Notes: generated from the sequence alone by a model not told the origin. A stretch of 64,000 bases of DNA from Tabrizicola sp. (GCF_016793705.1 NZ_JAEULO010000001.1:1-64000); one strand, 5' to 3'; shown: positions 27,007 to 37,950, counted from the first letter of the stretch. Numbers and translations: made by a program.

Positions 27007-28395
27007 TCAGGCGTGGATCGCGCCGTCGCCGCAGGCGAGCGCAGCTTCGCGCACGGCTTCCGACCAGGTCGGATGGGCGTGGCAGGTGAGGGCAAGGTCC
27101 TGCGCGCTGGCGCCGAATTCCATCGCGACGCAGATCTCGTGGATCAGGTCGCCTGCGGCCGGGCCGATGATATGGCAGCCGAGGATGCGGTCGGTTTCCT
27201 TGTCGGCGATCAGCTTGACGAAGCCTTCGGCCTGGAAGACCGCCTTGGCGCGGGCGTTGCCCATGAAGGGGAACTTGCCGACCTTGTAGGCGCGGCCTTC
27301 CTCTTTCAGCTGCTCCTCGGTCTTCCCGACATTGGCGACCTCGGGTGTGGTGTAGATCACGCCGGGGATGACGTTGTAGTTCACATGGCCATGCTTGCCG
27401 GACAGGATTTCGGCCACAGCCATGCCTTCGTCTTCCGCCTTGTGGGCCAGCATCGGCCCGGCGATGGCGTCGCCGATGGCGTAGAGGCCGGGGATGTTGG
27501 TCTGGAAGTGGGCGTCGGTCTTGATGGTGCCGCGCGGGCCCATCTCTACCCCCAGGGCTTCGAGGCCGAGGCCTGCCGTGTAGGGCTTGCGGCCGGTGGC
27601 GACGAGGACGATGTCGGCGTCGATCGAGGCCTCGCTGTCGTTCTTCTTCAGCTTGTACGTGACCGTCGCGCCTTTCTTGCCCTTCGTCACCGACTGCACG
27701 GCGGCCCCGAGCACGAATTTCAGACCCTGCTTCGCGAGGATGCGCTGGAAGCTCTTGGCGACCTCGGCATCCATGCCGGGGGTGATCGCATCCAGATACT
27801 CCACCACCGTGACTTCGGTGCCGAGACGGGCGTAGACCGAGCCCATCTCCAGGCCGATCACGCCCGCGCCGATCACGACCATGGTCTTCGGCGGCTTGGC
27901 CAGGGTAAGCGCGCCGGTGGAGGTGACGACGGTTTCCTCATCCACCGTCACGCCGGGAAGCGAGGAAGATTCGGAGCCGGTGGCGATGACGACGTTCTTC
28001 GCGGTATGGGTTTCGTCGCCGACCTTGACCTGACCGGGGGCAGGGATGGTCGCCCAGCCTTTCAGCCAGGTGACCTTGTTCTTCTTGAACAGGAACTCGA
28101 TTCCCTTCGTGTTGCCGGAGACGACGTCGGCCTTGTAGGCCTGCATCTTTTGCCAATCCACCTTGGGATGGGCACCCATCAGGCCCATCTTCTCGAAGTT
28201 TTCATGGGTTTCATGCAGCAGATGCGTGGCGTGGAGGAGCGCCTTCGAGGGGATGCAGCCGACGTTCAGGCAGGTGCCGCCCAGCGTCTCGCGTCCCTCG
28301 ACGCAGGCGACCTTCTGGCCAAGCTGCGCGGCGCGGATCGCGGCGACATAGCCGCCGGGGCCGGCGCCGATGATGATGGTGTCGAAATCTGCCAT
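27007..28395 (-). CDS. lpdA: Dihydrolipoyl dehydrogenase (E3)
   Basis: 462 aa from ATG 28395. FAD motif [13 protein letters not shown], redox-active disulfide [13 protein letters not shown] (Cys42, Cys47), NAD motif [14 protein letters not shown], and the C-terminal HAHPTWSE providing the His-Glu pair. It reoxidises lipoamide in 2-oxoglutarate dehydrogenase; it ends the mdh-suc-lpd region but is separated from sucB by 2.9 kb of unrelated genes. A long frame upstream of the ATG is not coding. Confidence 0.97.
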   Translation of the reverse strand: MADFDTIIIGAGPGGYVAAIRAAQLGQKVACVEGRETLGGTCLNVGCIPSKALLHATHLLHETHENFEKMGLMGAHPKVDWQKMQAYKADVVSGNTKGIEFLFKKNKVTWLKGWATIPAPGQVKVGDETHTAKNVVIATGSESSSLPGVTVDEETVVTSTGALTLAKPPKTMVVIGAGVIGLEMGSVYARLGTEVTVVEYLDAITPGMDAEVAKSFQRILAKQGLKFVLGAAVQSVTKGKKGATVTYKLKKNDSEASIDADIVLVATGRKPYTAGLGLEALGVEMGPRGTIKTDAHFQTNIPGLYAIGDAIAGPMLAHKAEDEGMAVAEILSGKHGHVNYNVIPGVIYTTPEVANVGKTEEQLKEEGRAYKVGKFPFMGNARAKAVFQAEGFVKLIADKETDRILGCHIIGPAAGDLIHEICVAMEFGASAQDLALTCHAHPTWSEAVREAALACGDGAIHA

Positions 28396-28427
28396 TTGGT
28401 CGGTCCTTTGGTTTGGCCGGGAAACCG

Positions 28428-28476
28428 GGGGCTTTGCACCCCCGGACCCCGCAGGATATTCGGGCAAAGATGAAAG
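28428..28476. repeat. Rhodobacteraceae gene-end element, copy 2
   Basis: GGGGGCTTTGCACCCCCGGA followed by CCCCGCAGGATATTCGGGCAAAGATGAAAG. A C/G hairpin followed by the GGATATT...GAAAG motif, as at 49945. It lies between lpd and the MAPEG gene. Confidence 0.6.
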
Positions 28477-28478
28477 GG

Positions 28479-28874
28479 TCAGATCAGGGCGGCCACGATC
28501 ATCGTCAGGGTTGCGAAGAAGCCTACCGCCCAGATCGCCGAGCGCCAAGGGCGCCAGCCGAGGGCATAGGCGGGGATGTAGAGCACGCGGGCGGCGAGGT
28601 AGGTCCAGGCGGCATACTGGGTTACGGCGGTCGACTGGTTGCCGAGGGTCACGACGACGACGGCGAGGGTGAAGAGGATCAGCCCCTCGAAATGGTTGTT
28701 CAGCGCGCGTTGCATGCGGGCGGTGAGGAGGGAAAGTTGCCGGGAGGGCGGATAGTCGCGAGGGCTGGAGGTGTAGCCGGTGCCCAGCTCGACATTGGCC
28801 GGGATCGCAAAGAGCGCGAATTGCACGGCTTGCAGGAGGCCCGCGAGGGCAAGGGCGGTGAGTTCCGGGGTCAT
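28479..28874 (-). CDS. MAPEG family membrane protein
   Basis: 131 aa with four predicted membrane helices. The motif [21 protein letters not shown] (with the conserved NHxE) and [14 protein letters not shown] identify the MAPEG family (membrane-associated proteins in eicosanoid and glutathione metabolism). In bacteria these are mostly of unknown substrate. The start overlaps the stop of the upstream glycosyltransferase by 4 bp (ATGA), so the two are probably translated together. Confidence 0.85.
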   Translation of the reverse strand: MTPELTALALAGLLQAVQFALFAIPANVELGTGYTSSPRDYPPSRQLSLLTARMQRALNNHFEGLILFTLAVVVVTLGNQSTAVTQYAAWTYLAARVLYIPAYALGWRPWRSAIWAVGFFATLTMIVAALI

Positions 28875-29812
28875 GCGGCGGTTCCCTTGGTCCGGTGGAT
28901 CGAGGCGATGCGGCTGGCGGCGAACCAGGCGCGGCAGGCGGTTTCGGCTGCGGTGACACCGGGGAGGGCGCGGAGGCGGGCGAGCTCGGCGGCAACCTCG
29001 GGCCAGCGGCGGAGGATGGTGCGGTCCTGACCTTCGTTCCGGTTGGTGAGGCGGTGCCATTTCGAGCCGGGGCGATATTTGTCGAAGGGCGGGCCCATGC
29101 CGCGACCGCGCTCGGCCTTCAGAAGGAAGACGTCGGTGGAGCGGGTGGCGTAGTGGTTGACCACGGCGCCGCCGCGGAGGGCGGTTTCCACGGGGTGATA
29201 GCGGGCGCGGGGCGGGCCGTGCAGGACGGCAGAGGAGAGGGGTTCGCCTGCGGCGTTGACGGCAAGGGGGGCCTCGATCCGGGGGGCGGTCGGCATGTGG
29301 TCGGAGGCCGAGGCGAAGGCGCGGTGGCGGAAGAGCGACTTGAACTTGACTGTGGCCGGGTCGGGGGCCGCTTCGCAGGCGGTGAAGGCGGGGAGCGTCT
29401 CGCCCGGCCAGTCGGCGTGGCCGCTGTCGCCGAAGAAGCGCCAGGGCAGCGCGATGGTGTGCGCATCGCCTGCGCGGGCGACAAGCTCCTGCACCGGGGC
29501 GGCTCCGGGGGCGATATTCAGGAATTCGTCGCTGTCGAGATGGGCGAGCCAGTCGGCGGGGCTGTCCTTGAGATGCGCCAGCGCGCGGGCGATGCCGCTG
29601 GCCTGCGGCGGGGTGCCGGGGGTGAGCGGGTTCGGGAGGTGGTCGATCTGGCCGTGGTTGGCGAGGGTATCGAGCAGGTGGTCGGAGCCGTCGATGCAGT
29701 CGTTCGAGCAGATGACCACGGGGCCGAAGCCGATGACCCGGTGGTAGGCGAGCCATTCGAGGACATGGATGCCTTCGTTCCGCATGCAGGACATGAGGGC
29801 GACGCGGGTCAC
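28871..29812 (-). CDS. Glycosyltransferase family 2-like protein
   Basis: 313 aa from GTG 29812, which overlaps the upstream stop by 4 bp. The N-terminus [20 protein letters not shown] and the later [13 protein letters not shown] (a DxD-type metal site) match the GT2/DUF23-like glycosyltransferases with the RNExxxLxEW motif; [19 protein letters not shown] near the C-terminus is typical of this Rhodobacteraceae group. Likely modifies a cell-surface glycan. Middle gene of a coupled cluster: secreted protein - glycosyltransferase - MAPEG. Confidence 0.8.
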   Translation of the reverse strand: MTRVALMSCMRNEGIHVLEWLAYHRVIGFGPVVICSNDCIDGSDHLLDTLANHGQIDHLPNPLTPGTPPQASGIARALAHLKDSPADWLAHLDSDEFLNIAPGAAPVQELVARAGDAHTIALPWRFFGDSGHADWPGETLPAFTACEAAPDPATVKFKSLFRHRAFASASDHMPTAPRIEAPLAVNAAGEPLSSAVLHGPPRARYHPVETALRGGAVVNHYATRSTDVFLLKAERGRGMGPPFDKYRPGSKWHRLTNRNEGQDRTILRRWPEVAAELARLRALPGVTAAETACRAWFAASRIASIHRTKGTAA

Positions 29813-30243
29813 GGGAAGACCTCGGGGAGCTTCAGCTCCAGGATGGTGAGGTTGAATTCGTAGTAGGTCTTCTGCCAGTCGGGATGGGTGTCGCAGAGGC
29901 CCTTCACTTCGGCCCAGGGGGTGTCTTCGGCGGGCATCAGGGCCTTAGGGTCGGCGGCGGTTGTGAAGGCGGTGATGGCTTCGGGCGGGACGTTGTGGGT
30001 GGTGAGGATCGCCACGGCGGCGGCGGTGTCCTTCTGCCAGTTGGTCAGGATTTGCCGGTGGGTGAGGGGGTCGAGGGCGGAGCAGGTCAGGAAGACGCGA
30101 TGCTCGGCGATGGCTTGCGAGAGCAGTATATCGGCGGCGGGGGAGCCGGTGGGGATGACCTGGGCTGCGGCGGGGGTTGTCAGGAGGGTAGCGAGGAGGG
30201 CGATGATGGCCCCGCCCCGGGCTTGACCCGGGACCTTTGGCAC
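29809..30243 (-). CDS. Secreted protein of unknown function
   Basis: 144 aa if translation starts at GTG 30243, which gives a short basic stretch and a signal peptide (AIIALLATLLTTPAAAQV) with an AAA-Q cleavage site. Frame remains open upstream to ATG 30360 but that part runs through repeat sequence and is proline-rich, so I reject it. The mature part contains CSALDPLTHRQILTNWQKD and VKGLCDTHPDWQKTYYEFN, two cysteines perhaps paired. I do not recognise the family. A CCCGGGCTTGACCCGGG palindromic repeat overlaps the start region. Confidence 0.6.
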   Translation of the reverse strand: MPKVPGQARGGAIIALLATLLTTPAAAQVIPTGSPAADILLSQAIAEHRVFLTCSALDPLTHRQILTNWQKDTAAAVAILTTHNVPPEAITAFTTAADPKALMPAEDTPWAEVKGLCDTHPDWQKTYYEFNLTILELKLPEVFP

Positions 30244-30284
30244 TGGGCGAGGACCCGGCTCGGGGCGGGATGCTGAGAGCGGAC

Positions 30285-30331
30285 GGCCCCCCACCCCCGG
30301 CCCCTCCCCACGAGGGGGAGGGGAGGCGCTT
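30285..30331. repeat. GC-rich hairpin repeat, copy B
   Basis: CCCCCCACCCCCGGCCCCTC followed by CCCACGAGGGGGAGGGGAGGCGC. Perfect stem CCCCTCCCC / GGGGAGGGG with centre ACGAGG. Confidence 0.75.
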
Positions 30332-30356
30332 GTCGCAGCGGTGGGGGCAGGATGGG

Positions 30357-30596
30357 TCATGCCGTTTCCAGGAACTGCGCCTGGTAGCCTCGCCCGAAGG
30401 CGGATTGCTTGTCGAGCCAGGCCTGGGCGTTCTTGCGGTTGGCGACTTCGAAGAGGACGAGGATGGTGTTGGCGTCGCCCTTCCAGATTTGCAGGGTGTT
30501 GAGGCTGGCGGCGGCGATGTTCTCGGCCTCGGCGTCGAAGGCGGATTTCCAGGCGGCGTAGTCGGGGGCGGAGGTCTGGATCAGAAGTTGGGTCAT
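30357..30596 (-). CDS. Small ABM-like (dimeric alpha/beta barrel) protein
   Basis: 79 aa from ATG 30596. The pattern DYAAWKSAFDAEAE and VLFEVANRKNAQAWLDKQ resembles small monooxygenase-like or DUF3764-type barrel proteins that bind small ligands as dimers. No catalytic residue can be assigned. It lies between two copies of the GC-rich hairpin repeat. Confidence 0.6.
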   Translation of the reverse strand: MTQLLIQTSAPDYAAWKSAFDAEAENIAAASLNTLQIWKGDANTILVLFEVANRKNAQAWLDKQSAFGRGYQAQFLETA

Positions 30597-30624
30597 TTGG
30601 GGTCTCCTTGTTTGGGTGGGGTGC

Positions 30625-30674
30625 CGGGTGCCCCCCACCCCCATCCCCTCCCCACGAGGGGGAGGGGAGGCGCT
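30625..30674. repeat. GC-rich hairpin repeat, copy C
   Basis: GTGCCCCCCACCCCCATCCC followed by CTCCCCACGAGGGGGAGGGGAGGCGC. Nearly identical to copies A and B. Confidence 0.75.
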
Positions 30675-30736
30675 TTGGCGGTGGCGGTGGGTGCGGGGTG
30701 GGGCATCTGGGGTTCGGGAGGCCGGGTTGCGGTGGT

Positions 30737-30787
30737 GTAGGGTGCGTTTCAGCGCACCGGCGGATGGTGCGCTGAAACGCACCCTAC
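30737..30787. repeat. Perfect 22-bp inverted repeat (REP-like)
   Basis: Arms 30737-30758 and 30766-30787 are perfectly complementary, starting GTAGGGTGCGTTTCAGCGCA and separated by GGCGGAT. The GTAGGGTGCG...CGCACCCTAC form is known from dispersed palindromes in many genomes. The right end CTAC supplies the TAG stop of the adjacent minus-strand gene and the hairpin would end its transcription. Confidence 0.8.
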
Positions 30788-31191
30788 GGTTCGCTTGTTT
30801 CAGAGTCTTCTGGGTCAACAAGTCCCAAGCGTTTTGCGAGATCACCGTTCCAGAAAGCGGGATCTTCATCGAAGTCTGGGAATTCTAATCCGCGGAGGAT
30901 ATGTGCGACGTTTGGCAGACTTTCTACCGTATGGCGAAATATCTTACGTCGTCTTGCGCGGATACCTTTGATCATCTCTTCGGTTTCGCCACCGTGAGCG
31001 GTTCCCAAGATATAAACGCTATCCTGAATTGCGCTCAGCTCATTCTCGATGTTCAGAAACGTCAGAGAAAGGCGGTGCTGTTGCATCTTGATGAGGCGGA
31101 CGCGCTGGTCGATCCGTTGGACATAAAATGCTAAAGCAGCAACCAATATGAAGGTTGCAAATCCCCAGCCATTCTCGGCCCCAAACCACAT
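30784..31191 (-). CDS. Hypothetical membrane-anchored coiled-coil protein, low GC
   Basis: 135 aa. One membrane helix near residues 8-25, then a likely coiled coil (QRIDQRVRLIKMQQHRLSLT onward). GC is well below the neighbours and codon choice is atypical, suggesting acquisition. Its stop codon is formed by the end of the 22-bp inverted repeat, so the original 3' end may have been lost. I do not recognise the family. Confidence 0.5.
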   Translation of the reverse strand: MWFGAENGWGFATFILVAALAFYVQRIDQRVRLIKMQQHRLSLTFLNIENELSAIQDSVYILGTAHGGETEEMIKGIRARRRKIFRHTVESLPNVAHILRGLEFPDFDEDPAFWNGDLAKRLGLVDPEDSETSEP

Positions 31192-31214
31192 AACGTCACT
31201 CCCGAGTTTTACGG

Positions 31215-31262
31215 CGGGGCACGCCCCGCCCTACGCATCACCGTAGGTCGGGGCGTGCCCCG
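31215..31262. repeat. 21-bp inverted repeat downstream of sucB
   Basis: Arms 31215-31235 and 31242-31262 match with one mismatch (CGGGGCACGCCCCG then CCTACG). Related CGGGG-CCCCGACCTAC units occur at 43791-43863 and 45667-45688. Sits immediately after the sucB stop and may terminate the suc operon. Confidence 0.7.
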
Positions 31263-31269
31263 ACTCCCC

Positions 31270-32532
<1,263 letters not shown>

Positions 32533-32556
32533 TTCGCAGTCTCCGGTCTTCGAGGG

Positions 32557-35526
32557 TCACTTGAGGCCAAGGGCCTGGGCGACGAGGGTTTGCTGTTCGT
32601 ATTTGTGGCGGGAGGCGAGGCCCGTGGCGGGCGACGCGCTGGCGTTGCGTCCGGCGTAGGACATGCGGGTGGTCTTGCCGCGCAGTTTGGTCAGGATCGC
32701 CTCCATGTCCGGTTCAATGAACAGCCAGGCGCCCTGGTTCTTGGGTTCCTCCTGGCACCAGACGAATTCGGCCTTCGGGAAGCGCGCAAGCTCCTGCGAA
32801 AGCGAGATGGTGGGCAGCGGGTAAAGCTGTTCCACGCGGAGGAGGTAGGTGTCCTCCAGCCCCTGCGCATCGCGTTCGGCGAGGAGATCGTAGTAGACCT
32901 TGCCGGAACAGAGGACGACGCGCCTGATCTTGTCGTCGGGTTTCAGCTTCAGCGTCGAGTTGCCTTTCTGCGCATCGTCCCAGAGCACGCGGTGGAAGGT
33001 CGAGCCGTCGGTGAAATCCTCGGCCCGGCTGATGCACATCGGATGGCGCAGCAGCGACTTCGGCGTCATCAGCACCAGCGGCTTCCTATAGGTCCGATGC
33101 AGCTGGCGGCGCAGGATGTGGAAGTAGTTGGCGGGCGTCGAGCAGTTGGCGACGATCCAGTTGTCCTCGGCCGAGAGCTGCAGGAAGCGTTCGAGGCGGG
33201 CCGAGGAATGCTCCGGCCCCTGACCCTCATAGCCATGCGGCAGCAGCATGACGAGGCCCGACATCCGCAGCCACTTGCTTTCGCCCGAGTTGATGAACTG
33301 GTCGATCATGATCTGCGCGCCATTGGCGAAGTCGCCGAACTGCGCTTCCCAGAGGGTCAGCGCGTTCGGTTCGGCAAGGCTGTAGCCGTATTCGAAGCCG
33401 AGGACCGCGTATTCCGACAGCATCGAGTCGATGACCTCATACCGCGCCTGGCCGGGGCGGATGTGGTTCAGCGGGTAGTAGCGTTCCTCGGTCACCTGGT
33501 CGACCCAGCCGGAATGGCGCTGGCTGAACGTGCCGCGGGTGCAGTCCTGCCCGGACAGGCGGACGGCAAAGCCCTCCAGCTCCAGCGAGCCGAAGGCCAG
33601 CGCCTCGGCCGTAGCCCAGTCGAAGCCCTTGCCGGTGGCGAACATCTCTTTCTTCGCTTCCAGCTGGCGGGCGACGGTCTTGTGGATCTCGAAGCCTTCC
33701 GGCACCCGGGTCAGCGCGGCGCCGATCTCGGCCAGCGTCTCGGCCTTGATCCAGGTCTCGCCGCGCTGGTAGTTGTTCAGGTCCTTGGTCTGGAGGTTCT
33801 TCCAGCGGCCATCCAGCCAGTCGGCCTTGTTCGGCAGGAAGGCCTTGCCAGCCTCGAATTCCTCGTTGAGCCGGGCCTGGAAGGCGGCCTTCATGTCCTC
33901 GATCTCGCCTTCCGGGATCAGCCCGTCGGCGACCAGCCGGTCGGTGTAAAGTTGCAGCGTCGTCTTCTGCTTGCGGATGCGGTTGTACATCGCCGGGTTG
34001 GTGAACATCGGCTCGTCGCCTTCGTTGTGACCGAAGCGGCGATAGCAGAAGATATCGATGACCACGTCCTTGTGGAACTTCTGGCGGAACTCGGTCGCCA
34101 CCTTGGCGGCATGGACCACGGCCTCGGGGTCGTCGCCGTTGACGTGGAAGATCGGCGCCTCGACCATCAGCGCGATGTCGGTCGGATAGGGCGAGGAGCG
34201 GCTGAAGGCCGGGGCGGTGGTGAAGCCGATCTGGTTGTTGACGATGATGTGGATGCAGCCCCCCGTCCGGTGGCCCTTGATCCCCGACAGTTGCAGACAT
34301 TCCGCCACCACGCCCTGACCGGCAAAGGCCGCGTCGCCGTGCAGGAGGATCGGCAGGACCGCCGTCCGCTCGGCAGCGTCGTTCATCTGGTCCTGCTTGG
34401 CGCGGACCTTGCCCAGCACCACCGGGTTCACCGCTTCCAGGTGCGAGGGGTTGGCGGTGAGCGAGAGGTGAACCTTGTTGCCGTCGAACTCACGGTCCGA
34501 CGAGGCGCCGAGGTGATACTTAACGTCGCCGGAGCCATCCACGTCCTCGGGCTTGTAGGAGCCGCCCTGGAATTCGTGGAAGATCGCCCGATAGGGTTTC
34601 ATCATCACATTGGCCAGCACGGACAACCGGCCCCGGTGCGGCATCCCGATGATCACTTCCTTGACCCCAAGCGCCCCGCCGCGCTTGATGATCTGCTCCA
34701 TCGCCGGGATCAGGCTTTCGCCACCGTCAAGGCCGAAGCGCTTGGTGCCCATGTATTTGACATGGAGGAACTTCTCGTAGCCCTCGGCCTCGACCAGCTT
34801 GTTCAGGATCGCCTTGCGGCCCTCGCGGGTGAAGGCGATCTCCTTGCCGTAGCCTTCGATCCGCTCCTTCAGCCACGAGGCCTGTTCGGGGTCGGAGATG
34901 TGCATGTATTGCAGCGCGAAGGTGCCGCAGTAGGTGCGCTTCAGGATGTCGATGATCTCGCGCATCGAGGCATGGGTGAGGCCAAGGACGTTGTCGATGA
35001 AGATCGGGCGGTCCATGTCGGCTTCGGTGAAGCCATAGGAGGCCGGGTCAAGCTCGGGGTGGTTGCCGCGGTCGGTCATCCCCAGCGGGTCTAGATCGGC
35101 GGCGAGGTGGCCGCGGATGCGGTAGGCGCGGATGATCATCAGGGCGCGGATCGAGTCGAGGACAGCGCGCTGGATCTGGTCGTTGGAGAGGGTGACGCCC
35201 GCCTCGGCGGCCTTGGCGACGATCTTCTCGCCCGCAGCCTTCGCCTCGCGTGCCGGGGGCGGGGCGGCCCATTCGCCGGTCAGCGCGGCGGTGAGGTCGT
35301 CGGCGGGCAGCAGCGGCCAGTCGGCGCGGGCCCAGGACGGCCCGGCGGCGGCGCGCTTGGCGTCAAGCTCGCTGTCGCCGAGGGCGCGGAAGAACTCGGC
35401 CCAGGCGGCGTCGACCGAATTGGGATCGGTGGCGTAACGGGCCTGAAGCTGGTCGACGTAGTCGGCATTCGCGCCGTCGAGGAACGAGGCGGCGTGGAGC
35501 TGGGCGTTCGGGGATTGATCGGTCAT
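32557..35526 (-). CDS. sucA: 2-oxoglutarate dehydrogenase E1 component
   Basis: 989 aa. N-terminal E1 helix motif FLDGANADYVDQLQARY, thiamine diphosphate site GDAAFAGQGVVAECL...VNNQIGFTT, and the C-terminal transketolase-like region with LLPHGYEGQGPEHSSARLER and WCQEEPKNQGAW. It decarboxylates 2-oxoglutarate and succinylates the E2 lipoyl group. Co-transcribed with sucB. Upstream, a glycosyltransferase gene and a secreted-protein gene separate it from sucD. Confidence 0.98.
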   Translation of the reverse strand: MTDQSPNAQLHAASFLDGANADYVDQLQARYATDPNSVDAAWAEFFRALGDSELDAKRAAAGPSWARADWPLLPADDLTAALTGEWAAPPPAREAKAAGEKIVAKAAEAGVTLSNDQIQRAVLDSIRALMIIRAYRIRGHLAADLDPLGMTDRGNHPELDPASYGFTEADMDRPIFIDNVLGLTHASMREIIDILKRTYCGTFALQYMHISDPEQASWLKERIEGYGKEIAFTREGRKAILNKLVEAEGYEKFLHVKYMGTKRFGLDGGESLIPAMEQIIKRGGALGVKEVIIGMPHRGRLSVLANVMMKPYRAIFHEFQGGSYKPEDVDGSGDVKYHLGASSDREFDGNKVHLSLTANPSHLEAVNPVVLGKVRAKQDQMNDAAERTAVLPILLHGDAAFAGQGVVAECLQLSGIKGHRTGGCIHIIVNNQIGFTTAPAFSRSSPYPTDIALMVEAPIFHVNGDDPEAVVHAAKVATEFRQKFHKDVVIDIFCYRRFGHNEGDEPMFTNPAMYNRIRKQKTTLQLYTDRLVADGLIPEGEIEDMKAAFQARLNEEFEAGKAFLPNKADWLDGRWKNLQTKDLNNYQRGETWIKAETLAEIGAALTRVPEGFEIHKTVARQLEAKKEMFATGKGFDWATAEALAFGSLELEGFAVRLSGQDCTRGTFSQRHSGWVDQVTEERYYPLNHIRPGQARYEVIDSMLSEYAVLGFEYGYSLAEPNALTLWEAQFGDFANGAQIMIDQFINSGESKWLRMSGLVMLLPHGYEGQGPEHSSARLERFLQLSAEDNWIVANCSTPANYFHILRRQLHRTYRKPLVLMTPKSLLRHPMCISRAEDFTDGSTFHRVLWDDAQKGNSTLKLKPDDKIRRVVLCSGKVYYDLLAERDAQGLEDTYLLRVEQLYPLPTISLSQELARFPKAEFVWCQEEPKNQGAWLFIEPDMEAILTKLRGKTTRMSYAGRNASASPATGLASRHKYEQQTLVAQALGLK

Positions 35527-35575
35527 CGGTAGCCCTTTCGAACGGGGAGGAAGGTGAATGGCGGGGTTGGGGAGG

Positions 35576-36697
35576 TCAGGACCATGTCAGCACCTCGCGC
35601 TGCATGGCCTGGTAGTCCTCGCCCAGCCGGGTGTCGGAATGATCGAAGATCGCGGGGGCGCGGCGCAGGGCGTAAACCGTGCCGCGCACCTGCGGAAAGC
35701 GGAAGCGCAGGCCAAGTCCGTCCTTCAGGGCCTCGGCCAGAATCCGGCGCCGGGCCAGCGAGAAATAGCGCCGCCGGTGGCGCGGCAGGTCGTCGGAATG
35801 CTGCCGGGTGAAGAAGGCCACGTTCAGAAGGAACAGCGCCGCGACGCGATGGCGGTTAAGCCGGGCGGCAGCGACCTCATAGTGGTGCAGCCGCGCCTTC
35901 CCGGCCAGGACCAGCAGGCCATGCCGCGAAAAGCGGTAGGTGGCGTCGGTGTCCTCGCAGGGGGAGTAGGACAGGAGCCAGGGATCGAAGGGTTCGGCCA
36001 GCGCGACGCTGCGCCGCACGGTCATCGCAAAGCCGATCATCGTCAGCGCGGGATAGAGGTCGGGCTGGCCCAGCCGGGCGACATCTTCGGCGGAGGTGGT
36101 CTGGCGGCGGGAATCGTAGGGCACGAAAAGCCGCAGCGTGTCCATGAGGAAGATCTCGCGCCAGATCCAGCGGGTGATCCGGTTGCGGGTGCCGCTGCGC
36201 TTGGCCTTGTCCTGGATGCCGGAGAGCTTGCGCTCGATCTGCGGGGCGGCCAGGGGCGAGACAGGATCGTTGTTCGCCGTCACCCCGGCGATGGCCCCGG
36301 CGCTGTCGGCCTCGTAGACCTGAAGGATCGTCTCGGCGCAGTCGGGGAACATCAGCGTGTCGTCGTCGAGGCAGAACAGGATATCCGCCGTCGCCGCCTG
36401 CGTCGCCAGGTTGCGCTGGTGGGTGATCGATCGGACCGGCGAATGCAGATAGGCAAGGCGTACCGCCGGGTGGCCCGCCAGGAGGGCTTCGACGCGGGCG
36501 CGGTCAGCCTCCCAGCCATCGCCCGCGTCGACGATGATGATCTCGGACGGGGGCCGCGTCTGGGCAAGCGCGCAGCCAAGCGCAAGAAGGAGCACGTCGA
36601 CCCGGTTCAGCGTCGGCGTGCAGAGCGCCCAGGTCAAAGCGGCCGCGTTGAGAGGCACCGAGTCTGACGGATTAGCGACTGTGCGGCCCTCTCTCAT
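35576..36697 (-). CDS. Family 2 glycosyltransferase
   Basis: 373 aa from ATG 36697; the longer frame is antisense-like and the ATG overlaps the upstream TAA by one base (TAATG). ALCTPTLNRVDVLLLALGC, EIIIVDAGDGWEAD and ILFCLDDDTLMFPD (DxD metal site) form a GT-A fold. It probably builds a surface polysaccharide. It is unusual in sitting inside the suc operon between sucD and sucA, 49 bp before the sucA start and coupled to the preceding secreted protein. Confidence 0.82.
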   Translation of the reverse strand: MREGRTVANPSDSVPLNAAALTWALCTPTLNRVDVLLLALGCALAQTRPPSEIIIVDAGDGWEADRARVEALLAGHPAVRLAYLHSPVRSITHQRNLATQAATADILFCLDDDTLMFPDCAETILQVYEADSAGAIAGVTANNDPVSPLAAPQIERKLSGIQDKAKRSGTRNRITRWIWREIFLMDTLRLFVPYDSRRQTTSAEDVARLGQPDLYPALTMIGFAMTVRRSVALAEPFDPWLLSYSPCEDTDATYRFSRHGLLVLAGKARLHHYEVAAARLNRHRVAALFLLNVAFFTRQHSDDLPRHRRRYFSLARRRILAEALKDGLGLRFRFPQVRGTVYALRRAPAIFDHSDTRLGEDYQAMQREVLTWS

Positions 36698-37062
36698 TAC
36701 TGGCAGCTCACATACAAGTAACGGGTGAAAAGGTACCGCTGGCTGCTGCTGCGGTCCCTTTGTTGCTGGAGCGATATGACGGCCCTGCGGGCTGGATCGT
36801 TGTGCGCGCAAATCCGGTCCGCCGCCGCGTTCAGATCGGCGACTTCAACGCGGTTCTCATAATATTCAATGCGGTGCCTGTTGCTTCCGTTGTACGGCTC
36901 GGTCCTGATCTCGTAGATGACGCGCCATGGTAAGCCGGTGGTCGGCTCGATGCTCTCACTCTGCTGAGCTGACCCAGGTGCTGCATGGAGCGCCAGAGCC
37001 ACAGGGATGATCAGCCCCAAGCGTCGCCGCACCGTGCCATCCATTGGCAGCAATTTTGGCAT
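36697..37062 (-). CDS. Secreted small protein of unknown function
   Basis: 121 aa. A signal peptide is visible (RRRLGLIIPVALALHAAPGSAQ, cleavage after GSA). An internal ATG at codon 7 is an equally good start. The mature region has two cysteines (RICAHND and the terminal VSCQ). GC content is lower than in sucD. It begins only 3 bp after the sucD stop and ends at TAATG with the glycosyltransferase, so it is within the suc transcript. Family not recognised. Confidence 0.6.
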   Translation of the reverse strand: MPKLLPMDGTVRRRLGLIIPVALALHAAPGSAQQSESIEPTTGLPWRVIYEIRTEPYNGSNRHRIEYYENRVEVADLNAAADRICAHNDPARRAVISLQQQRDRSSSQRYLFTRYLYVSCQ

Positions 37063-37065
37063 CGA

Positions 37066-37950
37066 CTACCCCTTGATCGCCTTCAGCACCGCCTCGCCCA
37101 GGCCCGCCGGGCTGTCGGCCACCACGATCCCGGCGCGTTTCATCGCCTCGATTTTGCTTCCCGCATCGCCCTTGCCGCCCGCGACGATGGCGCCGGCGTG
37201 GCCCATCCGGCGGCCGGGGGGGGCGGTGCGGCCGGCGATGAAACCGGCGGTGGGCTTCCAGCGGCCCTTCTTCTTCTCGTCAGCAAGGAACTGGGCGGCG
37301 TCTTCCTCGGCGCTGCCGCCGATCTCGCCGATCATGATGATGGAGTGGGTATCCGGGTCGGCCAGGAACATCTCCAGCACGTCGATATGTTCGGTGCCCT
37401 TGATCGGGTCGCCGCCGATGCCGACGGCGGTGGTCTGGCCAAGGCCCACGTCGGTGGTCTGTTTCACAGCTTCATAGGTAAGTGTGCCCGAGCGCGAGAC
37501 AACACCGACCGAGCCTTTGGAGAAGATCGAGCCCGGCATGATGCCGATCTTGCATTCGCCGGGGGTCAGCACGCCGGGACAGTTCGGGCCGATCAGCCGC
37601 GACTTCGAGTTGATGAGCGCGCGCTTGACCTTCATCATGTCGAGGACCGGGATGCCTTCGGTGATGCAGACGATCAGCGGGATCTCGGCGTCGATGGCCT
37701 CGAGGATCGAGTCGGCGGCGAAGGGTGGGGGGACGTAGATCGCCGTCGCATCGGCGCCGGTTTTCGCGACGGCGTCATGGACCGAGTCGAAGACGGGGAG
37801 GCCGAGGTGCTCGGTCCCGCCCTTGCCGGGGGTCACACCGCCGACCATTTGCGTCCCGTAGGCGATGGCCTGTTCGGAGTGGAAAGTGCCCTGCGAGCCG
37901 GTGAAGCCCTGGCAGATGACGCGGGTGGATTTGTTGACGAGGACGGACAT
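37066..37950 (-). CDS. sucD: Succinyl-CoA synthetase alpha subunit
   Basis: 294 aa from ATG 37950 ([20 protein letters not shown]). CoA-binding Rossmann N-terminus, [20 protein letters not shown], and the phospho-histidine in [14 protein letters not shown]. With SucC it converts succinyl-CoA to succinate with ATP/GTP formation. The normal adjacency to sucC is broken by a lipoprotein gene, with 52 bp between that gene and sucD. Confidence 0.97.
   Translation of the reverse strand: MSVLVNKSTRVICQGFTGSQGTFHSEQAIAYGTQMVGGVTPGKGGTEHLGLPVFDSVHDAVAKTGADATAIYVPPPFAADSILEAIDAEIPLIVCITEGIPVLDMMKVKRALINSKSRLIGPNCPGVLTPGECKIGIMPGSIFSKGSVGVVSRSGTLTYEAVKQTTDVGLGQTTAVGIGGDPIKGTEHIDVLEMFLADPDTHSIIMIGEIGGSAEEDAAQFLADEKKKGRWKPTAGFIAGRTAPPGRRMGHAGAIVAGGKGDAGSKIEAMKRAGIVVADSPAGLGEAVLKAIKG

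Noticed and set aside
27004..28473. 489-codon open frame antisense to lpd
   Set aside because: Mirror of a high-GC gene; no conserved motif.
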